Positions 11,935 to 20,300 of a stretch of 20,565 nucleotides of DNA are shown piece after piece. The stretch covers positions 1 through 20,565 of the IMG/VR virus record IMGVR_UViG_3300044678_001267; one strand, given 5' to 3'. The notes beneath the pieces are model-generated. The model was given only the letters and a program-made list of their open reading frames with translations. It was not told where the DNA came from and did not search any database. This stretch comes from a virus. Positions within the stretch are counted from its first letter, which is position 1, and each line of letters opens with the position of its first letter. Both the position numbers and the translations under genes were made by a program.

Positions 11935-13194
11935 ATGGCGATAGGTAAAAAAGCAGGTAGAAAGTCACAGCAGGCTAATGACTTTTTAGAACCACAGCAA
12001 CCAACAATTACTTCAGCAACTAACGTTGGTACAGGTCGGGCTTTTAATAATGGTGCAGTTGATGTATCATTTACACTACCAGTAAATTCTCCAGCAGCAA
12101 CAGGTTTTACAGTGACTTCAAGTCCTGGATCTCTTACAGCAACAGGTGCAACTTCTCCGTTGCAGGTTACAGGATTATCATCAGATACAAGTTATACTTT
12201 TACAGTTGTTGCAACTAATGCATCAGGTAACTCGATTGCTTCAGCAGCATCAAGTTCAGTAACTGTGACAACAGTACCTGCAACACCTGCAGCACCAACT
12301 GCATCATCACCAAACGCTGATCAAGATCAAATTTCATGGACTGCACCAGCAAATGGTGGATCAGCAATTACAAATTATTACTGGGAATCAACCGACAGTA
12401 AAAATGGAAATACTGGAACAGGAACCAGTGCATCATTGGGACAAGAACCAGGAACAGCACAACGGTACAAGGTTCGGGCAACTAACGCTAACGGAAACTC
12501 AGAATTTTCTGCACTATCAAATGAAGTAACTACAACATTTTCTTTCGTACCCTTTGGTGTATTTGGTTTCTCACCATTTACAGTGTTTGGTTTCTCACCA
12601 TTCAACGTATTCGGTTTCTCCCCATTCAGAGTATTTGGTTTCTCACCATTTAGAGTATTTGGTTTTTCACCAACTACATATTGTGTAGACGAAGATGCAC
12701 CAGTTCTTACAACAACTGGAAATAAAAAAGCAAAAGATATTGAACTTGGAGACATGTTAATTGTAAAAGCATTTGAAGAAATGCCTATTGGAGATTTACC
12801 TAAAGTTATTTTTTGGAAAAAGAAGGGTAATTTAACAAATTATAGAGAATTAGAAGCACAAGTAACTAAGATTACACCAACAACAGTACACGAAACTGTT
12901 ATGTTTAACAATAATCCAGATATGAGATTTTCTTTGTTAGAAGATATGTTTGTAATTAAAAATGGTATGTATCAATTCATATCTTCAAGAGAAATACAAC
13001 CTGGAGATAAGATAATCACAAGAGACTCTTTAATGGTAGTAGAAACTGTTGAAATAGTTAACGAAGAAAGAACTGTTTATAGTTTTGGAAGATATCCAAT
13101 TGGATTGGTCATAGCAGGGGGATTAGTTCATTATAATGAATTTGCTCCTGAAGAAATAGAAGTGCCAGAAGGTTGGACAGGACCAATTTACTAA
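11935..13194 (+). CDS. Two fibronectin III domains - FxVFGFSP repeat - Hint domain tail protein
   Basis: This 419-residue protein contains two fibronectin type III domains at about 22-112 (GLSSDTSYTFTVVATNASG) and 114-201 (ISWTAPANGGSAITNYYW, YKVRATNANGNSEFS). Residues 207-246 are five octapeptides F(G/T/N/R/R)VFGFSP. Cys250 opens a Hint domain (YCVDEDAPVLTTTGNKKAKDI) that ends LVIAGGLVHYN (Asn401), followed by an 18-residue acidic tail. The block B His is again missing (SLLEDMFV), and Glu follows the terminal Asn. It is a paralogue of the protein at 4013 with a different N-terminal adhesive part. Expected chemistry is cleavage at Cys250 and/or Asn401, but the missing His may weaken or alter it. 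Own promoter and AAGGAG upstream. Function in the virion is inferred from neighbours. Confidence 0.87.
   Translation: MAIGKKAGRKSQQANDFLEPQQPTITSATNVGTGRAFNNGAVDVSFTLPVNSPAATGFTVTSSPGSLTATGATSPLQVTGLSSDTSYTFTVVATNASGNSIASAASSSVTVTTVPATPAAPTASSPNADQDQISWTAPANGGSAITNYYWESTDSKNGNTGTGTSASLGQEPGTAQRYKVRATNANGNSEFSALSNEVTTTFSFVPFGVFGFSPFTVFGFSPFNVFGFSPFRVFGFSPFRVFGFSPTTYCVDEDAPVLTTTGNKKAKDIELGDMLIVKAFEEMPIGDLPKVIFWKKKGNLTNYRELEAQVTKITPTTVHETVMFNNNPDMRFSLLEDMFVIKNGMYQFISSREIQPGDKIITRDSLMVVETVEIVNEERTVYSFGRYPIGLVIAGGLVHYNEFAPEEIEVPEGWTGPIY
12553..12672 (+). repeat. Five tandem 24-bp coding repeats (FxVFGFSP), second array
   Basis: The array has the same repeat number and peptide as 4280-4399, but many synonymous codon differences. 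The variable residue reads G, T, N, R, R. Confidence 0.95.
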
Positions 13195-13210
13195 GACATT
13201 ATTTACCATA

Positions 13211-13219
13211 TGCTACAAT
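13211..13219 (+). promoter_or_regulatory. Extended -10-like promoter TGCTACAAT
   Basis: One mismatch from TATAAT, with the TG in place. The ATG at 13243 follows 23 bases later with a weak AGGAAA ribosome binding site. It probably drives the two oxygenase-like genes. Confidence 0.45.
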
Positions 13220-13242
13220 AGTTGTAAGCAGATAGGAAAATA

Positions 13243-13908
13243 ATGAGACAAGGTCCACCACCAGAATTACGTGGTATTCAAGAATCAATTAAGCCACACA
13301 AATTTTTTGAAAGACATCTAAATAATGATTTAGATTTATTAGCAAATGAATTAACTGATAGATATCAAAGTATTGAAAAAGTAGAACTAGACGGTATTAC
13401 TCCAGTTAATAGTAAAGATTATTGGCAAGAGTCTGGTAGCGTTTCTACAGTTAAATGGAGAGAATATAACGTATTTCAATTTCATATTGATGGTATATAT
13501 GAGTTATATAAAAATATTCAAGACATGACGAAAGAGGCTTGTGAATATTATGAGATAGATTTTGAAAAACAAAGATTTATGTTGCAAGGATGGTTTAATA
13601 TAAATCATACCAAAAAAGGAAAACTAGACTGGCATGATCATGGACATACTGGTGCTCCAAATAATTTTCATGGATATTACTGCGTAAAAGCAGAACCATC
13701 ATCAACTTATTATAGAGTTTTTGGTAAAGATATGGAAAATAAAAATATTGATAATCGTGCTATTTTTTCAGAAATGGGACATCCTCATGCACAAGGTGAT
13801 TGGGATTGGGAAGGACCAAGAATTACAGTTGCATATGATGTTGTAACTTTGGAAGAGTTAAAACATGCTGGTAAAGATCATGAGCAACACTGGATACCTT
13901 TGATATGA
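13243..13908 (+). CDS. 2OG-Fe(II) oxygenase-like protein A
   Basis: In this 221-residue protein the core reads LQGWFNIN, then DWHDHGHTGAPNNFHGYYCV (His131, His133), a strand SSTYYRVF, and a later GHPHAQGDW (His180, His182) ending GPRITVAYDV (Arg193). The order H.H - GYY.V - H - RI(T/S)..(Y/F) resembles the 2OG-Fe(II) oxygenase family with an HxH-type first motif (TIGR02466/PF13759-like). His ligands would hold iron and the Arg would bind 2-oxoglutarate. The reaction would be hydroxylation of a protein, nucleotide or small molecule; the substrate is unknown. It overlaps its paralogue by ATGA. The iron-ligand assignment is inference, and a related cupin-fold enzyme is possible. Confidence 0.7.
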   Translation: MRQGPPPELRGIQESIKPHKFFERHLNNDLDLLANELTDRYQSIEKVELDGITPVNSKDYWQESGSVSTVKWREYNVFQFHIDGIYELYKNIQDMTKEACEYYEIDFEKQRFMLQGWFNINHTKKGKLDWHDHGHTGAPNNFHGYYCVKAEPSSTYYRVFGKDMENKNIDNRAIFSEMGHPHAQGDWDWEGPRITVAYDVVTLEELKHAGKDHEQHWIPLI

Positions 13909-14534
13909 TAAAGGAAAAACCAGAACATAAATTTTTTGAAAGATATGTTGACAATGATCTAACGCAACTTTCAAGATATTTGTTAAAACTTGAAAAAGAT
14001 TTATTTGAAGGGGTCTATCCAAAAGTTTCTAAAGAATTTGCTAATAATATTGGTGGTGTTCATAATTTAGGAACAAAGTTTAATATTTTTCAATGCTATA
14101 ACCCACAAATTCACAAGTTGTTTTCTGCACTTAGAGAACTAACTATAGAGGCTTGTGAGTATTACGATATTGATTATAAAAAACAATCTTACATGGTTCA
14201 GGGTTGGTTTAACACAGACGGAATAGCAGAACCACCAATTAATGAATCAACTCATTATCACGATCATCTAGGTGGTACTGGTGCACCAAACTTTCATGGT
14301 TATTACTGTGTAGATGCTGAGCCATCTTTTACTTATTATAAAATTGGTGGTCAAGATAAAGAATCAATTCAAAATATTAACAAAAACAATAGAGCCATAT
14401 TGTCAGAAACTGGTCACCCACATGGAATAGGTCCTTGGCCTTTTGATAAACCAAGAATTACTATTGCTTATGATATATCTCCAGTTACTCATATGAGTGG
14501 AAGTGAATTACAACATTGGGTTCCTTTACCTTAA
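13905..14534 (+). CDS. 2OG-Fe(II) oxygenase-like protein B (tandem paralogue)
   Basis: This 209-residue protein is clearly related to the preceding one along its length: HKFFER at the start, EACEYYDIDYKKQSYMVQGW, HYHDHLGGTGAPNFHGYYCV (His119, His121), ILSETGHPHGIG (His171, His173), PRITIAYDI (Arg184), and the ending LQHWVPLP. The conserved residues of the metal and cosubstrate sites are kept in both copies, so both are probably active and may act on different substrates or as a heteromer. It begins inside the stop of protein A (ATGA, 13905-13908), implying translational coupling; there is no separate promoter. The N-terminal third has diverged most, consistent with a substrate-specific lid. 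Confidence 0.7.
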   Translation: MIKEKPEHKFFERYVDNDLTQLSRYLLKLEKDLFEGVYPKVSKEFANNIGGVHNLGTKFNIFQCYNPQIHKLFSALRELTIEACEYYDIDYKKQSYMVQGWFNTDGIAEPPINESTHYHDHLGGTGAPNFHGYYCVDAEPSFTYYKIGGQDKESIQNINKNNRAILSETGHPHGIGPWPFDKPRITIAYDISPVTHMSGSELQHWVPLP

Positions 14535-14669
14535 ACAAGATTTTTTGTTTTATTGTTGGTCATAAAATAAAGAGTACTACTTGTCCATATACTAAAAATA
14601 CATACACGTTATGTGAACGTTGTAGTCCAAAACAACATACAGCAATGTCGTTTCACTAACGCACAAATC

Positions 14670-14688
14670 AAACACATGCAGTGTTTTT
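14670..14688 (+). terminator. Probable Rho-independent terminator after the oxygenase pair
   Basis: AAACAC (14670-14675), the loop ATGCA and GTGTTT (14681-14686) form a 6-bp stem followed by TT and, after AG, TTTT. It is weak but well placed, just before the next promoter. Confidence 0.45.
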
Positions 14689-14703
14689 AGTTTTAATAAA
14701 CTC

Positions 14704-14712
14704 TGCTATACT
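14704..14712 (+). promoter_or_regulatory. Extended -10 promoter TGCTATACT for the reductase
   Basis: The -10 is followed by a leader of about 30 bases and an AGGAG ribosome binding site just before the ATG at 14750. No clear -35 is present, and the leader is too short for a cobalamin riboswitch. Confidence 0.5.
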
Positions 14713-14749
14713 TAGTACTTATTCAATTTCATTTAATTAGGAGAAATCA

Positions 14750-16780
14750 ATGTCAGACTTTTTTAGTTTTAAACTTCCAGAGGATTTTATTACAAAATAT
14801 GTAACTATGGATAGCCCATTTGGGTTTAGCGATGCTGGAAACAACTCTTTAGGTGAAATTACTTTTATTAGAACTTATTCTCGTGTTAAAGAAGATGGAA
14901 CCAAAGAAAGATGGTACGAGGTTTGTAAACGTGTAATCGAGGGTATGTATTCAGTACAAAAGAATCATGCAAAAGAAAACAGATTACCATGGAATGACTA
15001 CAAGGCTCAAAAGTCTGCTCAAGAAGCATTTGATCGTATGTTTAATCTTAAATGGACACCACCAGGTCGTGGGATGTGGGCATTTGGAACCCCTATGACA
15101 ATGGAAAAAAGGAACTCTGCAGCCCTTCAAAACTGTGCCATGGTATCTACTAAGGATCTAGATAGAAACGACCCAGGAGCACTGTTTGCGTGGGTTATGG
15201 ATGCCCTTATGCTAGGCATTGGAGTTGGTTTTGATACCGTTGGACAAGATAAAGAATTTTCTATATATTCACCATTAGAAACTGAATCAGTTTATGAAAT
15301 TCCAGATACTAGAGAAGGTTGGGTTGAGTCTGTTAGATTATTATTAAATTCATATTTAAGACAAAGCCAAGCAAAACAAAAATTTAACTATGATTTAGTA
15401 AGACCATTTGGTGCCCCAATTAAAGGTTTTGGCGGTACAGCATCAGGACCAGAACCATTAATAAAATTACATAATCAAATTGATATTGTTATTGGAGGCA
15501 GAGCAGGAGAAAAACTTGACTCTAGAGCCATAGTAGATGTTGTTAACTTAATTGGAACTTGTGTTGTTGCAGGAAATGTTCGTAGATCAGCAACACTAGC
15601 ATTGGGTTCTGCTGAAGATAAAGATTTTATTAATTTAAAAAATCCAGATATATTTCCAGAAAGAAATTCATTTGATTCAAAGAATCCAGGTTGGGCTTGG
15701 ATGTCAAATAATTCTATTTCAGCAACAGTAGGTACTAAGTATGAAGATTATGTAGATTTGATAGTTAATAATGGAGAACCAGGTTTTATATGGTTAGATG
15801 TTGCTAGAAACTATGGTAGATTAAAAGATCCAGCAGATCATAAAGATTATAGAGTTATGGGTTTTAATCCATGTGCAGAACAACCATTAGAATCTTATGA
15901 ACTATGTACATTAGTTGAAGTTCATTTAAACAGACATAAAGATAAAGAAGATTTTTTAAGAACATTAAAGTTTGCATACCTATATGGAAAAACAGTTACT
16001 TTGGTTCCAACTCATTGGCAACAAACAAATGGCATTATGCAACGTAATAGAAGAATCGGAACTTCTTTAACAGGCATTGCTTCTTTTTCAGATAAACATG
16101 GTTTGCCAATAGTTCGTGAATGGATGGATGAAGGATATTCAAATATTAAAAAATATGATCATCAATATTCAGAATGGTTATGTGTTCGTGAATCAATAAG
16201 GGTTACAACAGTTAAGCCATCTGGTAGCGTAAGTATTCTTTCTGGAGCAACTCCAGGAGTTCATTGGGGTCCAGGTGGAAAGTTCTTTATGAGAGCAATT
16301 AGATTTGGTGAATCTGATCCTATGGTTCATTTATTTAAGGCTGCTGGATATAAAATAGAAGATGATGTTGTTTCTGCAAATACAAAGGTTGTTTATTTTC
16401 CAATTGCTTCAGAACATGAAAGAGCAGAAAAAGATGTTAGTCTTTTTGAAAAAATTGCTCTTGCAGCGACTGCTCAAAAATATTGGTCAGACAATGGTGT
16501 GTCAGTAACTTTATCTTTTGATAAAGAGACAGAGGCTAAGTATGTTGCTCCAGCCTTGCACATGTACGAAGGACAATTAAAGGCGGTATCATTCTTACCC
16601 ATGGGAAACACGGTATATCCACAACAACCTTATACAGAAATTACTGAAGAAGAGTATAATAGTTATGTAGGAAAGATTGCTAAAATTAACTGGGACGCTA
16701 TCTACGATGGAGTAGAAAATCTAGAAGCACAGGGTGAGGCATACTGTACTACAGATGTTTGTGAAATAAAGATAGGTTAA
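14750..16780 (+). CDS. nrdJ: Adenosylcobalamin-dependent (class II) ribonucleoside-triphosphate reductase, monomeric type
   Basis: This 676-residue enzyme reduces ribonucleotides to deoxyribonucleotides for phage DNA synthesis, generating its thiyl radical with coenzyme B12, without oxygen or a second subunit. Visible motifs are FIRTYSR (40-44), WTPPGRGMWAFGT (102-114), NCAMVST with Cys129, and NPCAEQPLESYELC with the likely thiyl Cys375, Glu377 and redox partner Cys386. VTTVKPSGSVSILSGATPGVHWG comes late, and the C-terminal shuttle pair Cys666-X4-Cys671 lies ten residues from the end. The order fits the Lactobacillus leichmannii-type monomeric enzyme (about 740 residues); this one is somewhat shorter. 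It is followed one base later by a hydroxylase-like gene, so the two form a small operon. Confidence 0.93.
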   Translation: MSDFFSFKLPEDFITKYVTMDSPFGFSDAGNNSLGEITFIRTYSRVKEDGTKERWYEVCKRVIEGMYSVQKNHAKENRLPWNDYKAQKSAQEAFDRMFNLKWTPPGRGMWAFGTPMTMEKRNSAALQNCAMVSTKDLDRNDPGALFAWVMDALMLGIGVGFDTVGQDKEFSIYSPLETESVYEIPDTREGWVESVRLLLNSYLRQSQAKQKFNYDLVRPFGAPIKGFGGTASGPEPLIKLHNQIDIVIGGRAGEKLDSRAIVDVVNLIGTCVVAGNVRRSATLALGSAEDKDFINLKNPDIFPERNSFDSKNPGWAWMSNNSISATVGTKYEDYVDLIVNNGEPGFIWLDVARNYGRLKDPADHKDYRVMGFNPCAEQPLESYELCTLVEVHLNRHKDKEDFLRTLKFAYLYGKTVTLVPTHWQQTNGIMQRNRRIGTSLTGIASFSDKHGLPIVREWMDEGYSNIKKYDHQYSEWLCVRESIRVTTVKPSGSVSILSGATPGVHWGPGGKFFMRAIRFGESDPMVHLFKAAGYKIEDDVVSANTKVVYFPIASEHERAEKDVSLFEKIALAATAQKYWSDNGVSVTLSFDKETEAKYVAPALHMYEGQLKAVSFLPMGNTVYPQQPYTEITEEEYNSYVGKIAKINWDAIYDGVENLEAQGEAYCTTDVCEIKIG

Positions 16781-16781
16781 G

Positions 16782-17312
16782 ATGGAAGATTTTAAGTCTC
16801 AAATCAAGTATGTTAAGGGTTTTATGAACCCTCAAGAAGCAGGTTTGGTAACAGAATATGCAAAAAAACATATTGAACTATTTTCTAATTATGGTAACGA
16901 AGAGCAAGAGTTTACAGTTCATACCTATCATGAAATACAGGGATTAGATCCTGCTCTTCTTAATACAATTCAAAATGTTGCATTGAGGGTTTATGATTTT
17001 GTTTCAAATAACTATGATTCTGAATTTGAAAATTTTATTGATGAAAAAACACATATCGCAAAATTTGTTGAAGGAAGAGGAATGCATGAACACTTTGATG
17101 CTTCTAGGCCAAAAGATATAGCAACTTTAGTTTATTTAAATGATGAATATCAAGGTGGAGACATATACTTTCCAAAATATGAAATGTCTTTTAAGCCAGA
17201 ACCTGGAGATCTATTATGTTTTCCAGACAATATAAACTTTATTCACGGTGTTAAGCCAATAGTTAAGGGAACAAGGTTTACATTACCTCGTTGGTTTACA
17301 CGCATTGTGTGA
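16782..17312 (+). CDS. Prolyl 4-hydroxylase-like 2OG-Fe(II) oxygenase
   Basis: This 176-residue protein has the compact double-stranded beta-helix layout of phage prolyl-4-hydroxylase-like enzymes. GMHEHFDASRP contains the HxD iron motif (His104, Asp106). IATLVYLNDEYQGGDIYFP follows, then a hydrophobic strand GDLLCFPDN. NFIHGVKPIVKGTRFTLPRWF holds the distal His155 and the 2-oxoglutarate-binding Arg165. It is cytoplasmic, with no signal peptide. Family members hydroxylate protein prolines or other substrates; the target here is unknown, although the collagen-like fibre is a candidate. It starts one base after the reductase stop without a strong ribosome binding site, implying coupling. Its TGA lies in the next promoter. 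Confidence 0.87.
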   Translation: MEDFKSQIKYVKGFMNPQEAGLVTEYAKKHIELFSNYGNEEQEFTVHTYHEIQGLDPALLNTIQNVALRVYDFVSNNYDSEFENFIDEKTHIAKFVEGRGMHEHFDASRPKDIATLVYLNDEYQGGDIYFPKYEMSFKPEPGDLLCFPDNINFIHGVKPIVKGTRFTLPRWFTRIV

Positions 17313-17318
17313 TAAAAT
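17310..17318 (+). promoter_or_regulatory. Extended -10 promoter TGATAAAAT overlapping a stop codon
   Basis: The TGA stop of the hydroxylase gene is the TGA of the extended -10. The hexamer TAAAAT is one base from consensus. The ATG at 17334 lies 15 bases beyond, with AGGAG between, the same spacing as the 1835 unit. Confidence 0.55.
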
Positions 17319-17333
17319 AGACTAGGAGAACCT

Positions 17334-20300
17334 ATGTCTAACCCATCCAATCTTTATGCAGAAAAAATTTTTTCAGAGCATCCAATATCACTCTGGGCAT
17401 TAGACGATAAATCTGATTATGTAATGCTGTTAGATGCAGGACAAAAAGATATAAGTTCTTGGACAGTCTCTGATTGTACGATTTCAGAAGAAACCAGCAT
17501 ATCTACTCAACCATTTCTTACAGAATCTTTATATAAAGTAACTGGTATACCTTCTACAACTATAAACAAAGTTGCAGTTTTAACCAGTGGTACTTTATTT
17601 AATTTTCAAGATCTTAGTTCAGAGTTAGACACTTTTGCCATATCTTGTTATTTTTATTCAAACAGTTTACATCTTAATTCAGTAGCAATAGGATATAAGT
17701 ATACTGATGTCATTACAGGTAACCCAGTTGAGGTTTTAAAAAATGTTCCAATATCTGTAAATAATAAATGGTTTTTGTTGTCAGAAACATTTAAGATTAT
17801 TAATCAAAATACAACAGTTCAAGCAATAATAAAAATAGGATATTCTGCTAGTGTTAACGGAAGCGAAGCCTATGAGTTTTTTTTAAATGGTTTATCAATA
17901 GGTCAATGGTCAGAAGAGTTTCAAAACTATTCTATTGGTTCAGATGTTGTAAACATTCCATCTAATATATCAATAGAAACTTCTGAAGGAATTGTAGCAA
18001 GATCATATGGGTCAGATGCAAATTATGGATATTATCTTGTTAATAATAATAAAGTGTATGCACAAAATTTTGGTGTTCCTTTAGTTTATGGTGCTTCAAA
18101 CGTTACAAAACTATTTCCAAATATTAACGAAGATGAGACGGCAAAACCATCTATAATATTTCCAGGTTTTGGATTTTTAAATGATTCTGGAAGATACAAT
18201 AATTATACTGTAGAAATGTGGATAAGGGTTGGGGTTGACACTTTAGAAAGCAAAAGAATATTTGGTCCAATAAATTCTAATGACGGTTTATATGTAGATG
18301 ATTGTTTTATTACTTTAGTTGTAGACAATAACTTTAAATCTGTTTATGTTGGAGAGTGGTTTAGACCAATGTTAATTCAGATAGTATATTTAGAAAATAA
18401 AGTGTTGTTATTTTTAAATGGTGAAAAAGTTGCAGATTTAAATATTAATAACTCTACAATAAATCTTTTATCAAAACTAGACGAAGCAGATAAAGATCAA
18501 GATTGGCTTGGATTTTACTCTTATGAAAACGTTTATCCATTTGAACTAGATTGTTTTGCTATATATCCTTATGTAATACCAGAAATAATTTCAAAAAAGA
18601 GATGGGTCTACGGTCAAGCAGTACAGAGTCTTGAATCTGTAGACTCTTCTTATAGTGGAAAATCAGCACACATAGATTACTCTTTTGCAGACTATGGTAC
18701 AAATTACCATTATCCTAATATTGGAAAATGGGAACAGGGAAAAATAGACAATTTAAGTTATAGCAATAGTCATTTAAGTACTCAGGATTATGAACTTCCT
18801 AACATAACAATAGGTAATAGTGTTGCAATTAATGATTGGTATACCGATTTATCAGAACTTCAAGATGAAGATAATCTTTGGGCTAGTTTTTTAACTTATA
18901 CTGGTTCATATACTTTTAATAATTTTAATATTTTAAATGAAGAAATTGCTTCTTTGCATGGTGTTTTTAAAACAACGTCACTATTAAATTCAACAATTCT
19001 GTTAATTAAAAATAAAAACAACTCAGATTTCTTTTCAATAGAAACAACAGGAGTGGGAGGTTTAGTATATAAAATTAACGTATCAGGAACAGAGACAATA
19101 CTTCATGAAACTACATATCAACAAAACGCATATCTTGAAATTGGTGTATATTTAGAAGATTTAATTTCTACATTTGGAAATGATGTTGCAACGTTTTTTG
19201 GTAACAAAGATTCTTTAAAACTTACATTATTGAATAATGAAGATGGAGATTCTTGTTTTGATCAAAACATGTATAGATTTGGATTATCAACAAAAAATAA
19301 TCACAAAATTTTTTCTTCACAATTTCAAGCAAATGGAATAATTAAAGATGACAGCAATATAAATGTGCACCTTGCTCACAACTTGGCTAGTTACACTCTT
19401 CACCCAACAGTAAAATATAATAAATATTATCTTGACATAGGTATTGCTGGATATTGGGAAGACTATGTTCCATTAAAATATTTTGCAAAATATACAACAA
19501 ATTCATCTGGTAAAAAAGAATATAGTTTGGATTATATTCAGTATAATATCAACTTTCCGTCACCATCTATTTTTAAAGTTGTTGAAAATGCAGGTGGGTG
19601 GACATATGGTCAGTTAGATGAAAAATTTGCAGTACCAGTACAGCAGTCTTATGAAGTTTTAGATAATTCTTTGTTTAGCGGGTATAATAATTATGAAGAT
19701 TTACAGTATAATAGATCAGATCTAAGTTATGAGTATGATTCAGTTAACTCACTAGTTCAGTCTTATGTATCTTTTCAGTTTACAAAAACAGGCATAAATA
19801 AATCTTTTGAATCATTTACAACAATTGCTCCAGCCTTAAAAAGCGGTATATTAAACCTAGACAATTACCCAGATTGGCAAAATACTATATTTTTAGTTGA
19901 AAACGATACAATCATTTATCCACCTTCATCTGTTAGTTTCGAAAGTTTATCAATGTCCACACACTTAAAGTTTAATGTAAGATCAACTATTAATAGAAAG
20001 ATAAAGATTAAATCATTAGAGTTTTCATCTAGATCATTAGAAGAAAATGCTTCTACCCCAATTAGTACAAAAACTGGAACTAAGTTGTATCCGTATATAA
20101 AGAATGGAATTTATAATGACTATAAGGGAAAAAATCCAATAAGCATTTACAAACATTCTAACCCATACCTATACCTAACTAGATATTCTGGAGTAAAATT
20201 AAAAGGTGATTTTAATTATTATCAAAATAGGGGTCTAAGTATGCCAATTAATGAAAACAAGGACACACTCTTTTCCGTATCAACTATACAGTTAGCAATT

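Larger units (their letters stand above)
14535..14749 (+). other. Intergenic gap with possible Cys-containing small ORF, terminator and promoter
   Basis: This 215-base gap holds no confident gene. A frame without ATG (14516-14659, TTG at 14516) would encode 47 residues with CPYTKNTYTLCERC. ACGTT/AACGT (about 14607-14622) forms a small hairpin. A terminator-like hairpin lies at 14670-14688 and the promoter of the reductase at 14704-14712. Confidence 0.5.

Noticed and set aside
12378-12755. Minus-strand 125-residue frame with repeated GEKPNTLN, resembling zinc-finger linkers (TGEKP).
   Set aside because: It is the exact antisense of the FxVFGFSP array; it has no ribosome binding site, promoter or zinc ligands.
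14516-14540. A -1 frameshift extending oxygenase B into the Cys-containing frame.
   Set aside because: No slippery heptamer is present before the stop; the T-run comes after it, and the paralogue ends at the same motif (HW(I/V)PL).
14713-14749. Cobalamin riboswitch upstream of the B12-dependent reductase.
   Set aside because: The leader from the promoter is only about 30 bases, and no B12-box-like sequence is seen in the gap.
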